Origin: Methylobacillus sp. MM3
GTDB lineage: Bacteria; Pseudomonadota; Gammaproteobacteria; Burkholderiales; Methylophilaceae
Assembly: GCF_001645185.1 (NCBI RefSeq)
Contig: NZ_LXTQ01000057.1
Span: forward strand, 1 to 64,000
Direction: 5' to 3'
DNA length: 64,000 nucleotides
A model generated the notes under the pieces. It was not told where the DNA came from, searched no databases, and was given only the letters and a program-made list of their open reading frames with translations. Positions within the stretch are counted from its first letter, which is position 1. Each line of letters starts with the position of its first letter. The position numbers and the translations under genes are program-made. Below, one piece after another: positions 42,101-51,075 of this stretch.

Positions 42101-42546
42101 CCGATGACCGCGCTGACCATGCACATCAGCAGTACCGCCGTCAGAAAGCGGAACACATGCTGCGGTTGATCCAGCGGGGAGTCGAGCACTTTCAGGCGGC
42201 GCAAGAGGGCGTAGCCGGCGAGCGCTTCCAGCGTGTTGCCGGCGGCGATGGCTGCCGAGGCCGCCAGCGTCGGCAGGCCGACAGGATAATTCGCCGAAAA
42301 CGCGGCCAGGTTGGCGGAGAATGCCCCGATTGCGATGGCTGGCCAGACTTTGCGGCCCAGCAGCAGCATCGCGCCGAACGCGATGCCGGAAGGCGGCCAG
42401 ATCGGGGAGGCGTTGGTGCCCTCGAAGGCCAGCAGCAGGCTCCAGCGTGCGAGAAAATAATAAACGACTGCCAAAGCCGCCACTTTGGATAGGCGGGCGA
42501 ACTGGAAGGAAATATTCGGCGAACCTGATCTTATTGTCTGAATCAT
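39118..42546 (-). CDS. Sensor histidine kinase MASE1-CHASE-PAS-PAS-HisKA_2-HATPase
   Basis: The 1142-aa protein has a MASE1 membrane sensor (about 25-305, NASPIWPPSGIAFGAMLLLG), a membrane helix near 325-345, a CHASE extracellular domain (about 350-575, RVTREEWHKYARVL), a helix near 622-645, PAS about 675-795, PAS about 800-920, and a HisKA_2 kinase with phospho-His H939 in EVYHRVKNNLQ followed by an HATPase domain (NELISNSLKHGF, DDGVGLPA). The first gene of a two-gene unit with the REC-GGDEF-EAL regulator, it probably relays a periplasmic signal to c-di-GMP turnover. Confidence 0.93.
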   Translation of the reverse strand: MIQTIRSGSPNISFQFARLSKVAALAVVYYFLARWSLLLAFEGTNASPIWPPSGIAFGAMLLLGRKVWPAIAIGAFSANLAAFSANYPVGLPTLAASAAIAAGNTLEALAGYALLRRLKVLDSPLDQPQHVFRFLTAVLLMCMVSAVIGTTTLLVGGFTPVSALWPVWINWWLGDVGGALVVTPLMLIWLAKGGPSRQMRFRPGWSMVAALAVFTLASWLIFDGHHSANHLDRLLLYLHMPLIALIAYRYGQPGVSVALLLLSGAAVWHTTHGTGPFATADLNSSLILLVTFIVLCCMTGQILAADINQRMQFQTAPIAFGDVKVPWLTLLAALGLTMFIWHTVSEDAENDARDHFESLGTEAQLRIIERMTDYQQILRGGVALFTSSQRVTREEWHKYARVLEIDKRFPGMQSFAFAEWVHAPDKPAHVARIRNEGFPDYAIRPAGEREAYLPVNYIEPFDWRNQRAFGYDMYSEAVRKKAIAQAADTGNTTISGKVRLAQENGQDEQTGFVMYVPVYRNGMPIDTVEQRRHALMGYVSSGFRMNDLIQGIMGEQSPWLRLEIFDGQQASEEAKMFDSAAPTARKPQAYSADFPLHIANHLWTLHATSLPAFEKNIDHQKAQIILTAGIIVSLLLFMLVRSLAITRESALALADDMTAALRTSELELRKLNSRLALAAEAGGIGVWDWNVQTGRMAWDARMYEIYQIDPLTASGTYLMWRDRIHPDDVAGIEGAVAAALIHGAAFAQEFRIVLPDESFRRIKANAVVVRDERGQPLHMIGINIDISELRQAEESLLASEKRFRSIFEHAPIGIAIVSLDGHWLSVNTATCAIVGYGRMELEQMTFQEVTHPDDLKNDLGHVQQLMEGHIPSYQMEKRYIRKDGQFVWVLLTVTLLRDEAGKPLYFIAQIMNISDRKQKEQAIAAALAEKEVLLKEVYHRVKNNLQVVTSLFNLQIRTLPEGTARTALQESANRVRAMALVHEKLYRSTNLSSIALDGYIDDMCRQLGTVAAVSQRDIRITTELEPIEIGLELAVPVGLQLNELISNSLKHGFPDSRPGSIHIRLARHEPDSDTVTLEVTDDGVGLPASLNIQTASSLGLKLVATLASQIDGKLDISARDGGGTHVSLTFRLDSPQWPGATL

Positions 42547-42723
42547 TAGGCCGCATTTTCTATGCCGTCGATGCGGGTACTCTAGTGAAATAAGTCCTTG
42601 CCTGCAATCGATTTAATTGCGACTTCGCCGATTGTATTTCGAAGGGAATGCTGGCAACGGAGGGGCGGGCTTCCAGTATAATCGGCATGTCTTTTATTCG
42701 GCCTGATTCCGCGCCCCACTTCT

Positions 42724-45700
42724 ATGTTGAGAGCAGTCATCTGTTGGTTTTTCTTGCTGCTCGGGCAATGGATTCCTGGTCCGGCGCTTGCCGCCGCAGC
42801 ACCGGAGGCCGAGAAAGTCGCGGTGCAGCTCAAATGGCTGCATTCCTTCCAGTTTGCCGGCTACTACGCCGCCCGGGAAAAAGGCTACTACGCCGACGAA
42901 GGCCTGGATGTCACCCTGCTGGAGCGCATTCCGGGCACCGAGATCACAGCCCGGGTGCTGGATGGGCATGCCCAGTACGGCATACATGACTCGGGCTTGT
43001 TGCTGGACCGATTGAATGGCAAGCCAGTGGTGGCGATTGCCGGTATTTTTCAGCATAACCCCCTGGTGTTCCTCACCCTGAGAAGTTCGGGCATCGTCAG
43101 CCCCTATGAAATGGTCGGCAAGCGGGTGATGATGGACAGCAATAACAACGCCCCGCTGCTGGCGATGTTTTCCGGGGCGGACATTGGGCAGGATCGCTAT
43201 ACCTGGCTACGCCACAGCTTCAATTACGAGGATCTCGTCACGGGCAAGGTGGATGTGGTTTCCGCCTATATCACCAACGAGCCTTTTCTGCTGACGCAAA
43301 AAGGCATCGCCTTCAATGTCATCAACCCACTCAATTACGGCGTCGATATCCCCGGCGACCTGATGTTTACCACCGAAGGCGAAATCGCCGGCCATCCGGA
43401 GCGCGTGGAAAAAATGCGGCGCGCTACGCTGAAAGGATGGGCGTATGCGCTCGATCATCCGGACGAGGTCGCCCGCATGATCAGGCAAAAATACGTTTCC
43501 CGGATTGCGCCGGTGTCGAAGGAGCACCTGGATTACGAGGCGCGCGAAATGGCCGGCCTCATCCTGCCCCAACTGATTCCGCTCGGCAGCATCGACGACA
43601 AGCGTTTTGCCAATCTGCTGCAAATCTACCAACGGCTTGGTTTGGCGAAAAAGGATGCCTCGCTGGACGGTTTCATCCTGCCCGACAAAGCGCAAAACGA
43701 ATTGCGCCTGTCACAGAAGGAGCAGGCCTGGCTGAAGGCGCACAAGACACTGCGCATTGGTATCGACCGCGATTTCGCACCTTACGAATGGGTGGACGAA
43801 ACAGGCCGCTACCAGGGCATGGCGGCGGATCTGCTGGCGCTGGTGGCGCAAAAGCTGGATGTGCGCATGGATATCATCAAGGATCAGTCCTGGCAGGCGG
43901 TGCTGGATATGGCGAAACAACGGCAACTGGACATGATCGCCTTTGCCGTCAAGACGCCCGAGCGTGAGCGTTACTTGCGCTTCACCCAGCCTGTCAGCCG
44001 CGTGTCCGTAGCGATCGTTACCGCACAAAGCTCCGGGTATTTAGGGGATCTGGAGCGGCTGCGCGGAAAGCGCGTGAGCGTGGTCAAAGGCTATTTCATG
44101 GAAGAGACGCTACGCCGCGAATATCCTGATATCGAGGTGGTGGCGGTACCCAGCGTCCATCGGGCGCTGGAAGCCGTTTCGGCGGGCAAGGCGGAGGCGT
44201 ATGTCGGCGATACCGCCTCTGCGAATTATGAAATCATGCGCAGCAGTCTGGCCGGGCTGCAAGTGGCTGGCGTGACTTCTTATTACAGCGAACACCGGAT
44301 GGCCGTGGTATCCAGCGAGCCGGAACTGGTCGCGATTCTGGACAAGGCGTTGGACAGCATCCCGAAAGAGGAAAAAGATGCGATTGTCAGTCGCTGGTAC
44401 GGTCTCAGCATCGAGCCGGGCATTCCCTATAAAACGATGGTGCTCTATGGAGGCGGCGGGCTGGTATTGATGCTGTCCATTCTTTACTGGAACTGGCGCC
44501 TGCGCCGTGAAATCGGCCTGCGCCGCCGCGCCGAAGAAAAACTCAGCCTGGCGGCACGCGTGTTCAGCGATGCACATGAAGGCATCTTGATCATGGATGC
44601 TGCCGGCGCCATCGTCGACGTCAATCCGACCTTCAGCGAGATCACCGGTTATGCCCCGGAGGAAGTCATCGGCCGGCAGTCGAGCATGCTCAAGTCCGAC
44701 AAGCATCCGCCCGAGTTCTTCGAAGCGATCTGGACGGATTTGAAGACGCTCGGCCATTGGCAGGGTGAAGTCTGGAACTGCAAGAAGAACGGTGAAATGT
44801 ATGCCGAATTGCTGACGATTACCGCACTGCGCGACGAACGCGACAATATCGTGAATTACGTCAGCCTGTTCTCGGATATCACCCAGATCAAGCTTCAGCA
44901 GCAGACGCTGGAACTGATGGCGCATTACGACGTGCTGACCAGGCTGCCCAACCGCACGCTGTTCGCCGACCGCTTTGCGCAGGCGATTGCCCATTGCAGG
45001 CGCGAGCAGGCCATGCTTGCCGTGTGCTATCTCGATCTGGACGGATTCAAGGAAGTCAATGACAGCCTGGGGCACGAGGCCGGGGACCGTCTGCTGATCG
45101 AGGTGGCGGCGCGCATCAAGGCCAGCCTGCGTGGAGAAGACACCGTATCGCGCCTTGGCGGCGACGAGTTTGCGCTGCTGATCGGCGATATCCATGCCGT
45201 CGATCAGGTCGAGCAGGCCATGGCCCGCATCCACGCCGCCATTGCCCAGCCGTACCAGTTCGATGAGCGCTCCGTCACGATTGCCGCCAGCAGCGGGGTC
45301 ACTATTTATCCGATGGACGAGGCCGACCCCGATACCTTGCTGCGCCATGCGGATCAGGCCATGTACCAGGCCAAGCTCGACGGGCGCAACCGTTTCCGCC
45401 TGTTCGATCCCGCGCAGGACCAGCAGATACAGAGCAGTCGTCAACTGCTCGGCCGGCTTGAGGAGGCATTGGCCGCCGGCGAGTTCTGCCTGTATTACCA
45501 GCCCAAGGTGAATATGAAGAGCGGAGAAGTGCTGGGCGCGGAAGCGCTCATCCGCTGGAATCATCCCGAGCGCGGCACCCTGCCGCCAGCCCAGTTTCTG
45601 CCGGTAATCGAAGGGACGGCGCTCGAGCACGTGCTGGGCGCCTGGGTGATCGAGCAGGCGCTGGAGCAGCTCAGTGCCTGGCGCAGTGCCGGCCTCGATA

Positions 45701-46626
45701 TCCAGGTCAGCGTGAATCTTTCTCCCCGGTTCCTGCAATGGAAGGATTTCTTCCTGCAACTTGAGTCCGCGTTGTCGAAACATCCGGATATTCCTGCTTC
45801 CCGCCTGGAACTGGAAATCCTGGAAAGCAGCGTCATGGGCGATCTGTCGGCGGTCAGCGCCATTATCGGGGCATGTCGCGACAACCTGGGCGTCAGCATC
45901 GCTCTGGACGATTTCGGCACCGGCTATTCCTCGCTGGCGCATTTGCGCCATTTGCCGGCAAGCACGATCAAGATCGACCAGAGCTTCGTCCGCGACATGA
46001 TCGACGATCCCGACGACTATGCCATCGTCGAGGGAGTGGTCGGGCTGGCCCACGCATTCCGGCGCGATGTGGTCGCCGAAGGCGTCGAAACCCGCGAACA
46101 TGGCTTGATGCTGCTCATCATGGGCTGCCAGGTCGTGCAGGGATACGGCGTTGCCCGTCCGATGCCAGCCGAACTGATCCTGCCATGGGCGAAGGATTTC
46201 CGGCCTTTCCCCGAATGGATGGCTTACGCGCAATCGCCGATCTCTTCGGCACATTCGCTTTCGCTACTGAAGAAAATCGAGGGCAAGCAATGGATGAACC
46301 GGATGGTGGAGTGCTTACAGTCCCGGCAGCCGTCTCCGCCGAACTGGCCGATCATGGACCATCACAAATGCCATACCGGCCGCTGGATCGCCTATGCCGA
46401 CCGCGAGGAGACGTTCGATCATGGCCTGCTGCGGCAGTTTGAACTGGCGCATGAAGATATGCACCGGATCGGCATGCGGTTGATGGAGCTTTACCAGGCC
46501 GGAAACAATGGTGACGCCCGTGCCGGCATTCCGCAATTGCGCCAGGCGCATCACGCGCTTGAGGTCCTGCTTGAACGCATGAATGGCGGCGTCATCGATC
46601 TCAGCTTCGCCGAGGAAACCGAATGA
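42724..46626 (+). CDS. Dual solute-binding sensor with PAS-GGDEF-EAL and C-terminal CZB-like domain
   Basis: The 1300-aa protein has a signal peptide (to about residue 24), an NMT1/THI5-like solute-binding domain (about 30-300, VAVQLKWLHSFQFAGYYAA), a second family-3 solute-binding domain (about 340-560, LRIGIDRDFAPYEWVDETGR), a membrane helix (571-592), PAS (about 610-720), GGDEF (GGDEF 812-816, I-site RGED 803-806), EAL (EAL 940-942, LDDFGTGYSS from 1061) and a C-terminal region resembling the zinc-binding CZB domain (H1213, C1216, H1233, H1243, H1247). It should sense periplasmic ligands and possibly zinc or redox state. Its stop overlaps the bioA start by 4 bp. Confidence 0.9.
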   Translation: MLRAVICWFFLLLGQWIPGPALAAAAPEAEKVAVQLKWLHSFQFAGYYAAREKGYYADEGLDVTLLERIPGTEITARVLDGHAQYGIHDSGLLLDRLNGKPVVAIAGIFQHNPLVFLTLRSSGIVSPYEMVGKRVMMDSNNNAPLLAMFSGADIGQDRYTWLRHSFNYEDLVTGKVDVVSAYITNEPFLLTQKGIAFNVINPLNYGVDIPGDLMFTTEGEIAGHPERVEKMRRATLKGWAYALDHPDEVARMIRQKYVSRIAPVSKEHLDYEAREMAGLILPQLIPLGSIDDKRFANLLQIYQRLGLAKKDASLDGFILPDKAQNELRLSQKEQAWLKAHKTLRIGIDRDFAPYEWVDETGRYQGMAADLLALVAQKLDVRMDIIKDQSWQAVLDMAKQRQLDMIAFAVKTPERERYLRFTQPVSRVSVAIVTAQSSGYLGDLERLRGKRVSVVKGYFMEETLRREYPDIEVVAVPSVHRALEAVSAGKAEAYVGDTASANYEIMRSSLAGLQVAGVTSYYSEHRMAVVSSEPELVAILDKALDSIPKEEKDAIVSRWYGLSIEPGIPYKTMVLYGGGGLVLMLSILYWNWRLRREIGLRRRAEEKLSLAARVFSDAHEGILIMDAAGAIVDVNPTFSEITGYAPEEVIGRQSSMLKSDKHPPEFFEAIWTDLKTLGHWQGEVWNCKKNGEMYAELLTITALRDERDNIVNYVSLFSDITQIKLQQQTLELMAHYDVLTRLPNRTLFADRFAQAIAHCRREQAMLAVCYLDLDGFKEVNDSLGHEAGDRLLIEVAARIKASLRGEDTVSRLGGDEFALLIGDIHAVDQVEQAMARIHAAIAQPYQFDERSVTIAASSGVTIYPMDEADPDTLLRHADQAMYQAKLDGRNRFRLFDPAQDQQIQSSRQLLGRLEEALAAGEFCLYYQPKVNMKSGEVLGAEALIRWNHPERGTLPPAQFLPVIEGTALEHVLGAWVIEQALEQLSAWRSAGLDIQVSVNLSPRFLQWKDFFLQLESALSKHPDIPASRLELEILESSVMGDLSAVSAIIGACRDNLGVSIALDDFGTGYSSLAHLRHLPASTIKIDQSFVRDMIDDPDDYAIVEGVVGLAHAFRRDVVAEGVETREHGLMLLIMGCQVVQGYGVARPMPAELILPWAKDFRPFPEWMAYAQSPISSAHSLSLLKKIEGKQWMNRMVECLQSRQPSPPNWPIMDHHKCHTGRWIAYADREETFDHGLLRQFELAHEDMHRIGMRLMELYQAGNNGDARAGIPQLRQAHHALEVLLERMNGGVIDLSFAEETE

Positions 46627-47930
46627 ACAACGAAAGCTGGCGCAACAGAAGCAGCGCGGCCGTGTGGCACCCCTGCACGCAAATGAAATCGCTGGAAAAC
46701 CTGCCGCTGGTGCCGATTGCGCGCGCCGAAGGCGTCTGGCTGCACGATTTCGACGGCAACCGTTACCTGGATGCCGTCAGCTCATGGTGGGTCAACCTGT
46801 TTGGCCATGGCAATCCGCGCATCAACGCCGCGCTGCGTGATCAACTGAACAAGCTGGAACACGTGATGCTCGCCGGTTTTACGCACGAGCCGGTGGTCGA
46901 GCTTTCGGAGAAGCTCGGCGTGCTCACCGGGCTGGGGCATGCGTTTTACGGTTCCGATGGCGCTTCCGCAACGGAAATCGCGCTCAAGATGAGCTTTCAT
47001 TACTGGCGCAACACCGGCAAACCGCAGAAGTCCTGCTTCGTCAGCCTGAACAACAGTTATCACGGCGAAACCGTAGGCGCGCTTTCGGTCACCGACGTCG
47101 CGCTGTTCAAGGACACCTACGCGCCCCTGCTGCGGCAAAGCGTACAGATGCCCAGCCCCGACTGGCGGCTGGCGGAGGAGGGCGAGTCCGCCGAGGAGTA
47201 CGCACTGCGCTGCGCCGAGGCGCTGGACGGCTACCTCGTCGGGCATCACGGGGAAATCGCCGCCCTGATCCTGGAGCCGCTGGTGCAGGGCGCGGCCGGC
47301 ATGGCGATGTATCATCCGGCCTACCTGAAGCAGGCCCGCGCGCTCTGCGACCGCTATGCAGTCCATTTGATCGCCGATGAAATCGCCGTTGGCTTTGGCC
47401 GCACCGGCACGATGTTCGCGTGCGAGCAGGCCGGCATTCGCCCCGATTTCATCTGCGTGTCGAAAGGCATCACCGGCGGTTACCTGCCGCTTTCCGCCGT
47501 GCTGACGACCGACACGGTTTACCAGGCGTTTTACGACGACTCGGTCACACGGGGGTTTCTGCACTCGCACAGCTACACCGGCAACGCACTCGCCTGCCGC
47601 GCCGCACTCGCGACCCTGGCGATTTTCGAGGAAGACGACATCCTGAACGCGAATCGCGGCAGGCAGGCAAAGATGAACGCAGCCCTTCAGCCGCTGTGCG
47701 ACATGCCCGTCGCGCATCTGCGCAACACCGGCATGATCTGGGCTTTCGACGTGGTCGATGCCCCGGCGGATTTCCCGCACCGTTTCTACCAGGAAGCCCT
47801 GGCACACGGGCTGCTGCTGCGCCCCATCGGCAACACTGTGTATTTCATGCCTCCGTATGTGATTTCCGACGATGAGATCGCATGGCTTGCATGCCAGACG
47901 ATTGCCGTGTTGCGCAAGGTCATGGGCTGA
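46623..47930 (+). CDS. bioA: Adenosylmethionine-8-amino-7-oxononanoate aminotransferase
   Basis: The 435-aa protein is a fold type I PLP aminotransferase with the BioA-specific start WHPCTQMK and DGNRYLDAVSSWWVNLFGHG, then AFYGSDGASATEIALKM, NNSYHGETVGALSVTD, LIADEIAVGFGRTG and the PLP lysine in CVSKGITGGYLPLSA. It converts KAPA to DAPA in biotin synthesis using SAM as amino donor. No other bio gene is in the window. It overlaps the large c-di-GMP protein gene by 4 bp and shares one base with dacB. Confidence 0.95.
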   Translation: MNNESWRNRSSAAVWHPCTQMKSLENLPLVPIARAEGVWLHDFDGNRYLDAVSSWWVNLFGHGNPRINAALRDQLNKLEHVMLAGFTHEPVVELSEKLGVLTGLGHAFYGSDGASATEIALKMSFHYWRNTGKPQKSCFVSLNNSYHGETVGALSVTDVALFKDTYAPLLRQSVQMPSPDWRLAEEGESAEEYALRCAEALDGYLVGHHGEIAALILEPLVQGAAGMAMYHPAYLKQARALCDRYAVHLIADEIAVGFGRTGTMFACEQAGIRPDFICVSKGITGGYLPLSAVLTTDTVYQAFYDDSVTRGFLHSHSYTGNALACRAALATLAIFEEDDILNANRGRQAKMNAALQPLCDMPVAHLRNTGMIWAFDVVDAPADFPHRFYQEALAHGLLLRPIGNTVYFMPPYVISDDEIAWLACQTIAVLRKVMG

Positions 47931-49333
47931 TGCGGTTCGCCATTCTTCTTTTTGCATTCCTTGCCTCAGCGGCGCAGGCGGCGGCCCTGCCAGAGCCGGT
48001 CGCCCAGGCGCTGAAAGCGGCCGGTATTCCCGAGGCGTCCGTCTCGATTTACGCCCGCCGCGTCGATGCCAATCTACCCGTACTCGCCGAGCATTCCGAA
48101 CAGCCGATGAATCCGGCCTCGGTGATGAAGCTGCTGACCACTTACGCCGGTCTCGATATGCTGGGCCCGGCTTATACCTGGCGTACTGAAATCTACTCCT
48201 CCAGGCCGGCTGTAGCAGGTGTTATCGACGGCGATCTCATCCTCAAGGGCTATGGCGATCCGGCGCTGACGCTGGAGAAATTCTGGAGCCTCGTTCACGC
48301 GCTTCGCCTCGCCGGGATCAAGGAAATCCGGGGCGATCTGGTGCTGGATCGCAGCTATTTCGAGTCCATCGCCTTCGACCCCGGCGCTTTCGATGATGAT
48401 CCCTATCGTCCCTACAACGCGGGCCCGGATGCGCTGCTGGTGAATTTCAAGGCCACCGGTTTCCATTTCCGCGCGGAAAGCGATGCCGTCGTCATCGCCG
48501 TTGATCCCGAACTGCCGCAACTTCAGGTCGTCAATCGCCTCAAGGCCGACCGTACCGGCTGCGGCGACTGGAAAAACCGGCTGGAGTACGAAGTGCAGGA
48601 GCGCGATGACAAGCTGGTCATCGTATTCAGCGGCACTTATTCCGCTCAATGCGGCGAAAAAGTCCTGGACCTCAGCCTGCCGCGCCATGCGGAATACGTT
48701 TTCCAGCTATTCAGAAGTTTATGGCGGGAGCAGGGCGGGATACTTAACGGCCGGATGCGCGAAGGCATCGTGCCACCGGATATGGCGTCCATTGTGTCCA
48801 TGACGTCGCCGCCGCTTTCGGATGTGATCCGCCAGATCAATAAATACAGCAACAATCTGATGGCCCGCCAATTACTGATGACCCTGGGCGCAGAGCGCGG
48901 CGGCGTGCCCGGCAGTCCGGCCAAGGGCATTGAGGTCATCCGCGCCTGGCTCGCAGCCAATGGCCTGGATTTCCCGGAGCTCGTCCTCGAAAACGGTTCC
49001 GGGCTTTCTCGCCTCGAACGCATCAGTGCGCGGCACCTCGGCGAATTGCTGCTTGCGGCGCATGATCATCCGTTCATGCCGGAGTTGATGTCTTCTCTTC
49101 CCGTGTATGCCGTGGACGGCACGCTCAAGCGGCGCACGGCCAACGGCGCATATGCGGGCCGCGCCCATCTCAAGAGCGGCTCGCTGGATAATGTCAGGGC
49201 GGTAGCGGGGTATTTGCTCGATGCCCAGGGTCGGCGCTGGGTCGTGGTGTTCATGGTGAACGACACCCGCGCTGCCAACAGCAAGCCGGCGCAGGAGGCA
49301 TTGCTGGAGTGGCTATACCACTATCGCGATTAA
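47930..49333 (+). CDS. dacB: D-alanyl-D-alanine carboxypeptidase/endopeptidase (PBP4 type)
   Basis: The 467-aa protein has a signal peptide (MRFAILLFAFLASAAQAAA) and the three penicillin-binding motifs of class C PBPs: SVMK (in NPASVMKLLTTYAGLDML), YSN in KYSNNLMARQL, and KSG in HLKSGSLDNVRAVAG. Such enzymes trim peptidoglycan cross-links in the periplasm. The ATG at 47930 shares its first base with the bioA stop, and its 3' end overlaps the convergent hydrolase by 4 bp. Confidence 0.94.
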   Translation: MRFAILLFAFLASAAQAAALPEPVAQALKAAGIPEASVSIYARRVDANLPVLAEHSEQPMNPASVMKLLTTYAGLDMLGPAYTWRTEIYSSRPAVAGVIDGDLILKGYGDPALTLEKFWSLVHALRLAGIKEIRGDLVLDRSYFESIAFDPGAFDDDPYRPYNAGPDALLVNFKATGFHFRAESDAVVIAVDPELPQLQVVNRLKADRTGCGDWKNRLEYEVQERDDKLVIVFSGTYSAQCGEKVLDLSLPRHAEYVFQLFRSLWREQGGILNGRMREGIVPPDMASIVSMTSPPLSDVIRQINKYSNNLMARQLLMTLGAERGGVPGSPAKGIEVIRAWLAANGLDFPELVLENGSGLSRLERISARHLGELLLAAHDHPFMPELMSSLPVYAVDGTLKRRTANGAYAGRAHLKSGSLDNVRAVAGYLLDAQGRRWVVVFMVNDTRAANSKPAQEALLEWLYHYRD

Positions 49334-50205
49334 CCGGCGAATTTCAGGTGCCGGTCGAGGAATTGTCGTATTTCTTCCGGTAGTTCTTCATGAAACGCTT
49401 CGCGGTCGAATCCCTCCGGGTCCAATGTGGGCGCAAAGCCGCCCGCTTTCAGCTTGGGCGGAAACGGGCTGAGAAACGAGAAATGCCCGGCGTTTTCGAC
49501 CACGCGAAAATGCACGCGCTCCCGTTCCGGCACGCGATCCAATACCAGGTCCGCATGCCATTGCGGCGTGACGTCGTCGTGCTCGCCGGTCATCATCAGG
49601 ATAGGCACCTTGACCCCTTCCAGCGCATTTTCGGGCTGATACCACGCCGTGGCCGGGGCCAGCAGCACGATGGCGCGCACCCGCGCGTCGGTCTCGACCG
49701 CTACCGGCTTGCCTTCCCTGGACCAGGGCGTTCCGCCGGCCACGGCCAGTGCGGTATAACCGCCCATGGAGTGCCCGATCACCGCTGCCTTGTCCTTTTC
49801 CACTATTGGTCCGAGTTCGGTATCCGCGATGAGCGCGTCGATCACCAGCCTTACATGGCGCGGCCGATTGACCAGATTATCCACCGTGCCGTACAGCGAA
49901 TTGTCGAGGCGGTTGTTTCCGGGATGTTCCGGCACCGCGACCACGTAGCCGTTTTTCGCCAGATGCATGGCGATGGTGCGATACAGGATGTGCGTGCCGC
50001 CGCTGCCGTGCGAAATCACGGCGATCGGATATGAGCCCTGCGCTATCGGCGCATCCGGGCTGACCTCGAACTGATAAGGCCCCAGCGTTACCGTGGTCGC
50101 GGGCAGTTCCGTGGGGTAAAACACGAGCACGGGAATCGCTGCGCCTTGTGCCGCGTCATGTATCGAAAGTTGTCGGAATCCAGCAAACATAAGGTGAGTA
50201 ATCAT
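49330..50205 (-). CDS. Alpha/beta-hydrolase (PAF-acetylhydrolase/dienelactone type)
   Basis: The 291-aa protein has VISHGSGGTHILYR (oxyanion region), nucleophile elbow GHSMGG, an acid loop in TGEHDDVTPQ and catalytic histidine NAGHFSFLSP. The layout matches large dienelactone-hydrolase-like or PAF-acetylhydrolase-like esterases. Substrate is unknown. Several in-frame ATGs exist (50223, 50205, 50190); none has a strong ribosome site, and I use 50205. No signal peptide is evident from that start. Confidence 0.78.
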   Translation of the reverse strand: MITHLMFAGFRQLSIHDAAQGAAIPVLVFYPTELPATTVTLGPYQFEVSPDAPIAQGSYPIAVISHGSGGTHILYRTIAMHLAKNGYVVAVPEHPGNNRLDNSLYGTVDNLVNRPRHVRLVIDALIADTELGPIVEKDKAAVIGHSMGGYTALAVAGGTPWSREGKPVAVETDARVRAIVLLAPATAWYQPENALEGVKVPILMMTGEHDDVTPQWHADLVLDRVPERERVHFRVVENAGHFSFLSPFPPKLKAGGFAPTLDPEGFDREAFHEELPEEIRQFLDRHLKFAG

Positions 50206-50354
50206 CGCAGAACAGCGAAGCATTCCAGCATCCCGCTTGAATTGCAAGCAGGAGTATTCCCTTGCATAACATGACCACTTTTGCGCTCGCGCAGGAGCAG
50301 AGACGGGCGCTCTTGCGGTATCATGTCGCGTTCCGAATCTCATTCGAGGCTTCC

Positions 50355-50822
50355 ATGAAAAAAACCACTATTTTCGCCGGGGCTGCGCTGCTCGCCCTGT
50401 TCGCCGTCGGCGCGATTGCCGTCGATGCTCACCATCAATCCAAGGAAAAAACCATGACTACCATGCCCAAGGCAGTGAACGATCTCATGAAAATCGACCA
50501 GACCATCGGCGACGGCAAGGAAGCCGTGCCCCCGGTTGAGGTCACCGTGCATTACACCGGCTGGCTGTACGACCCCAGCAAACCTGACGGTCACGGCGAC
50601 AAGTTCGACAGCTCGCTCGATCGCGGCGAACCGTTTTCCTTCTATCTCGGCGGCGGCCAGGTCATTCGCGGTTGGGATGAAGGCGTGGCAGGCATGAAGA
50701 TCGGCGGCAAGCGCACATTGATCATCCCGTCGCACATGGGCTATGGCACGCGCGGTGCAGGCGGTGTGATCCCGCCGAATGCCACACTGGTATTCGACGT
50801 CGAGTTGCTGGGCCTGCGCTGA
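50355..50822 (+). CDS. FKBP-type peptidyl-prolyl cis-trans isomerase
   Basis: The 155-aa protein has an N-terminal membrane/signal segment ([20 protein letters not shown]) and one FKBP domain with [57 protein letters not shown] and a closing FDVELLGL. It would speed proline isomerisation in periplasmic or membrane-facing substrates. It starts at the ATG 50355 with GAGG upstream and is followed by a strong terminator. Confidence 0.9.
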   Translation: MKKTTIFAGAALLALFAVGAIAVDAHHQSKEKTMTTMPKAVNDLMKIDQTIGDGKEAVPPVEVTVHYTGWLYDPSKPDGHGDKFDSSLDRGEPFSFYLGGGQVIRGWDEGVAGMKIGGKRTLIIPSHMGYGTRGAGGVIPPNATLVFDVELLGLR

Positions 50823-50842
50823 GCGATTAAAGGATCGTGATC

Positions 50843-50872
50843 AAAACAAGCACTTTCGGGTGCTTGTTTTTT
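50843..50872 (+). terminator. Rho-independent terminator after the FKBP gene
   Basis: AAAACAAGCAC pairs with GTGCTTGTTTT around a TTTCGG loop and runs into further T residues, 20 bp after the FKBP stop. Confidence 0.88.
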
Positions 50873-50931
50873 GCCTTTAATTAGGATTAAACTATCCTAA
50901 TATATTATTTAACAACAAAGCGGAGGGCATC

Positions 50932-51075
50932 ATGCTGAAAGTACTGTTCGGATCGACCGTTGGAATCATGTCGTTGGCCACGATTATTCTCACCGTGGTA
51001 GTCGTATGTTTCTGGCTGGGCTACTGCATCTGGAACGAGGAAAAAACCAAGGACACGCATACGCCGTCGCATTAA
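50932..51075 (+). CDS. Tiny membrane protein (DUF3149-like)
   Basis: This 47-aa frame starts with ATG after a strong CGGAGGG ribosome site. The product has one membrane helix (about residues 11-33, MSLATIILTVVVVCFWLGY) and a short charged tail. Length, opening MLKVLFGSTVG and topology match DUF3149-type small proteins of betaproteobacteria, whose role is unknown. A short inverted repeat (TTAGGA/TCCTAA, 50881-50900) lies upstream. Confidence 0.75.
   Translation: MLKVLFGSTVGIMSLATIILTVVVVCFWLGYCIWNEEKTKDTHTPSH

Noticed and set aside
42678-42683. TATAAT upstream of the 1300-aa protein as its -10 box
   Set aside because: No acceptable -35 element sits at a 16-18 bp spacing, so the promoter is left uncalled.
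44110-46254. A 714-aa open frame on the minus strand
   Set aside because: It lies antisense to conserved PAS, GGDEF and EAL domains of the plus-strand protein and shows only mirrored codon bias.
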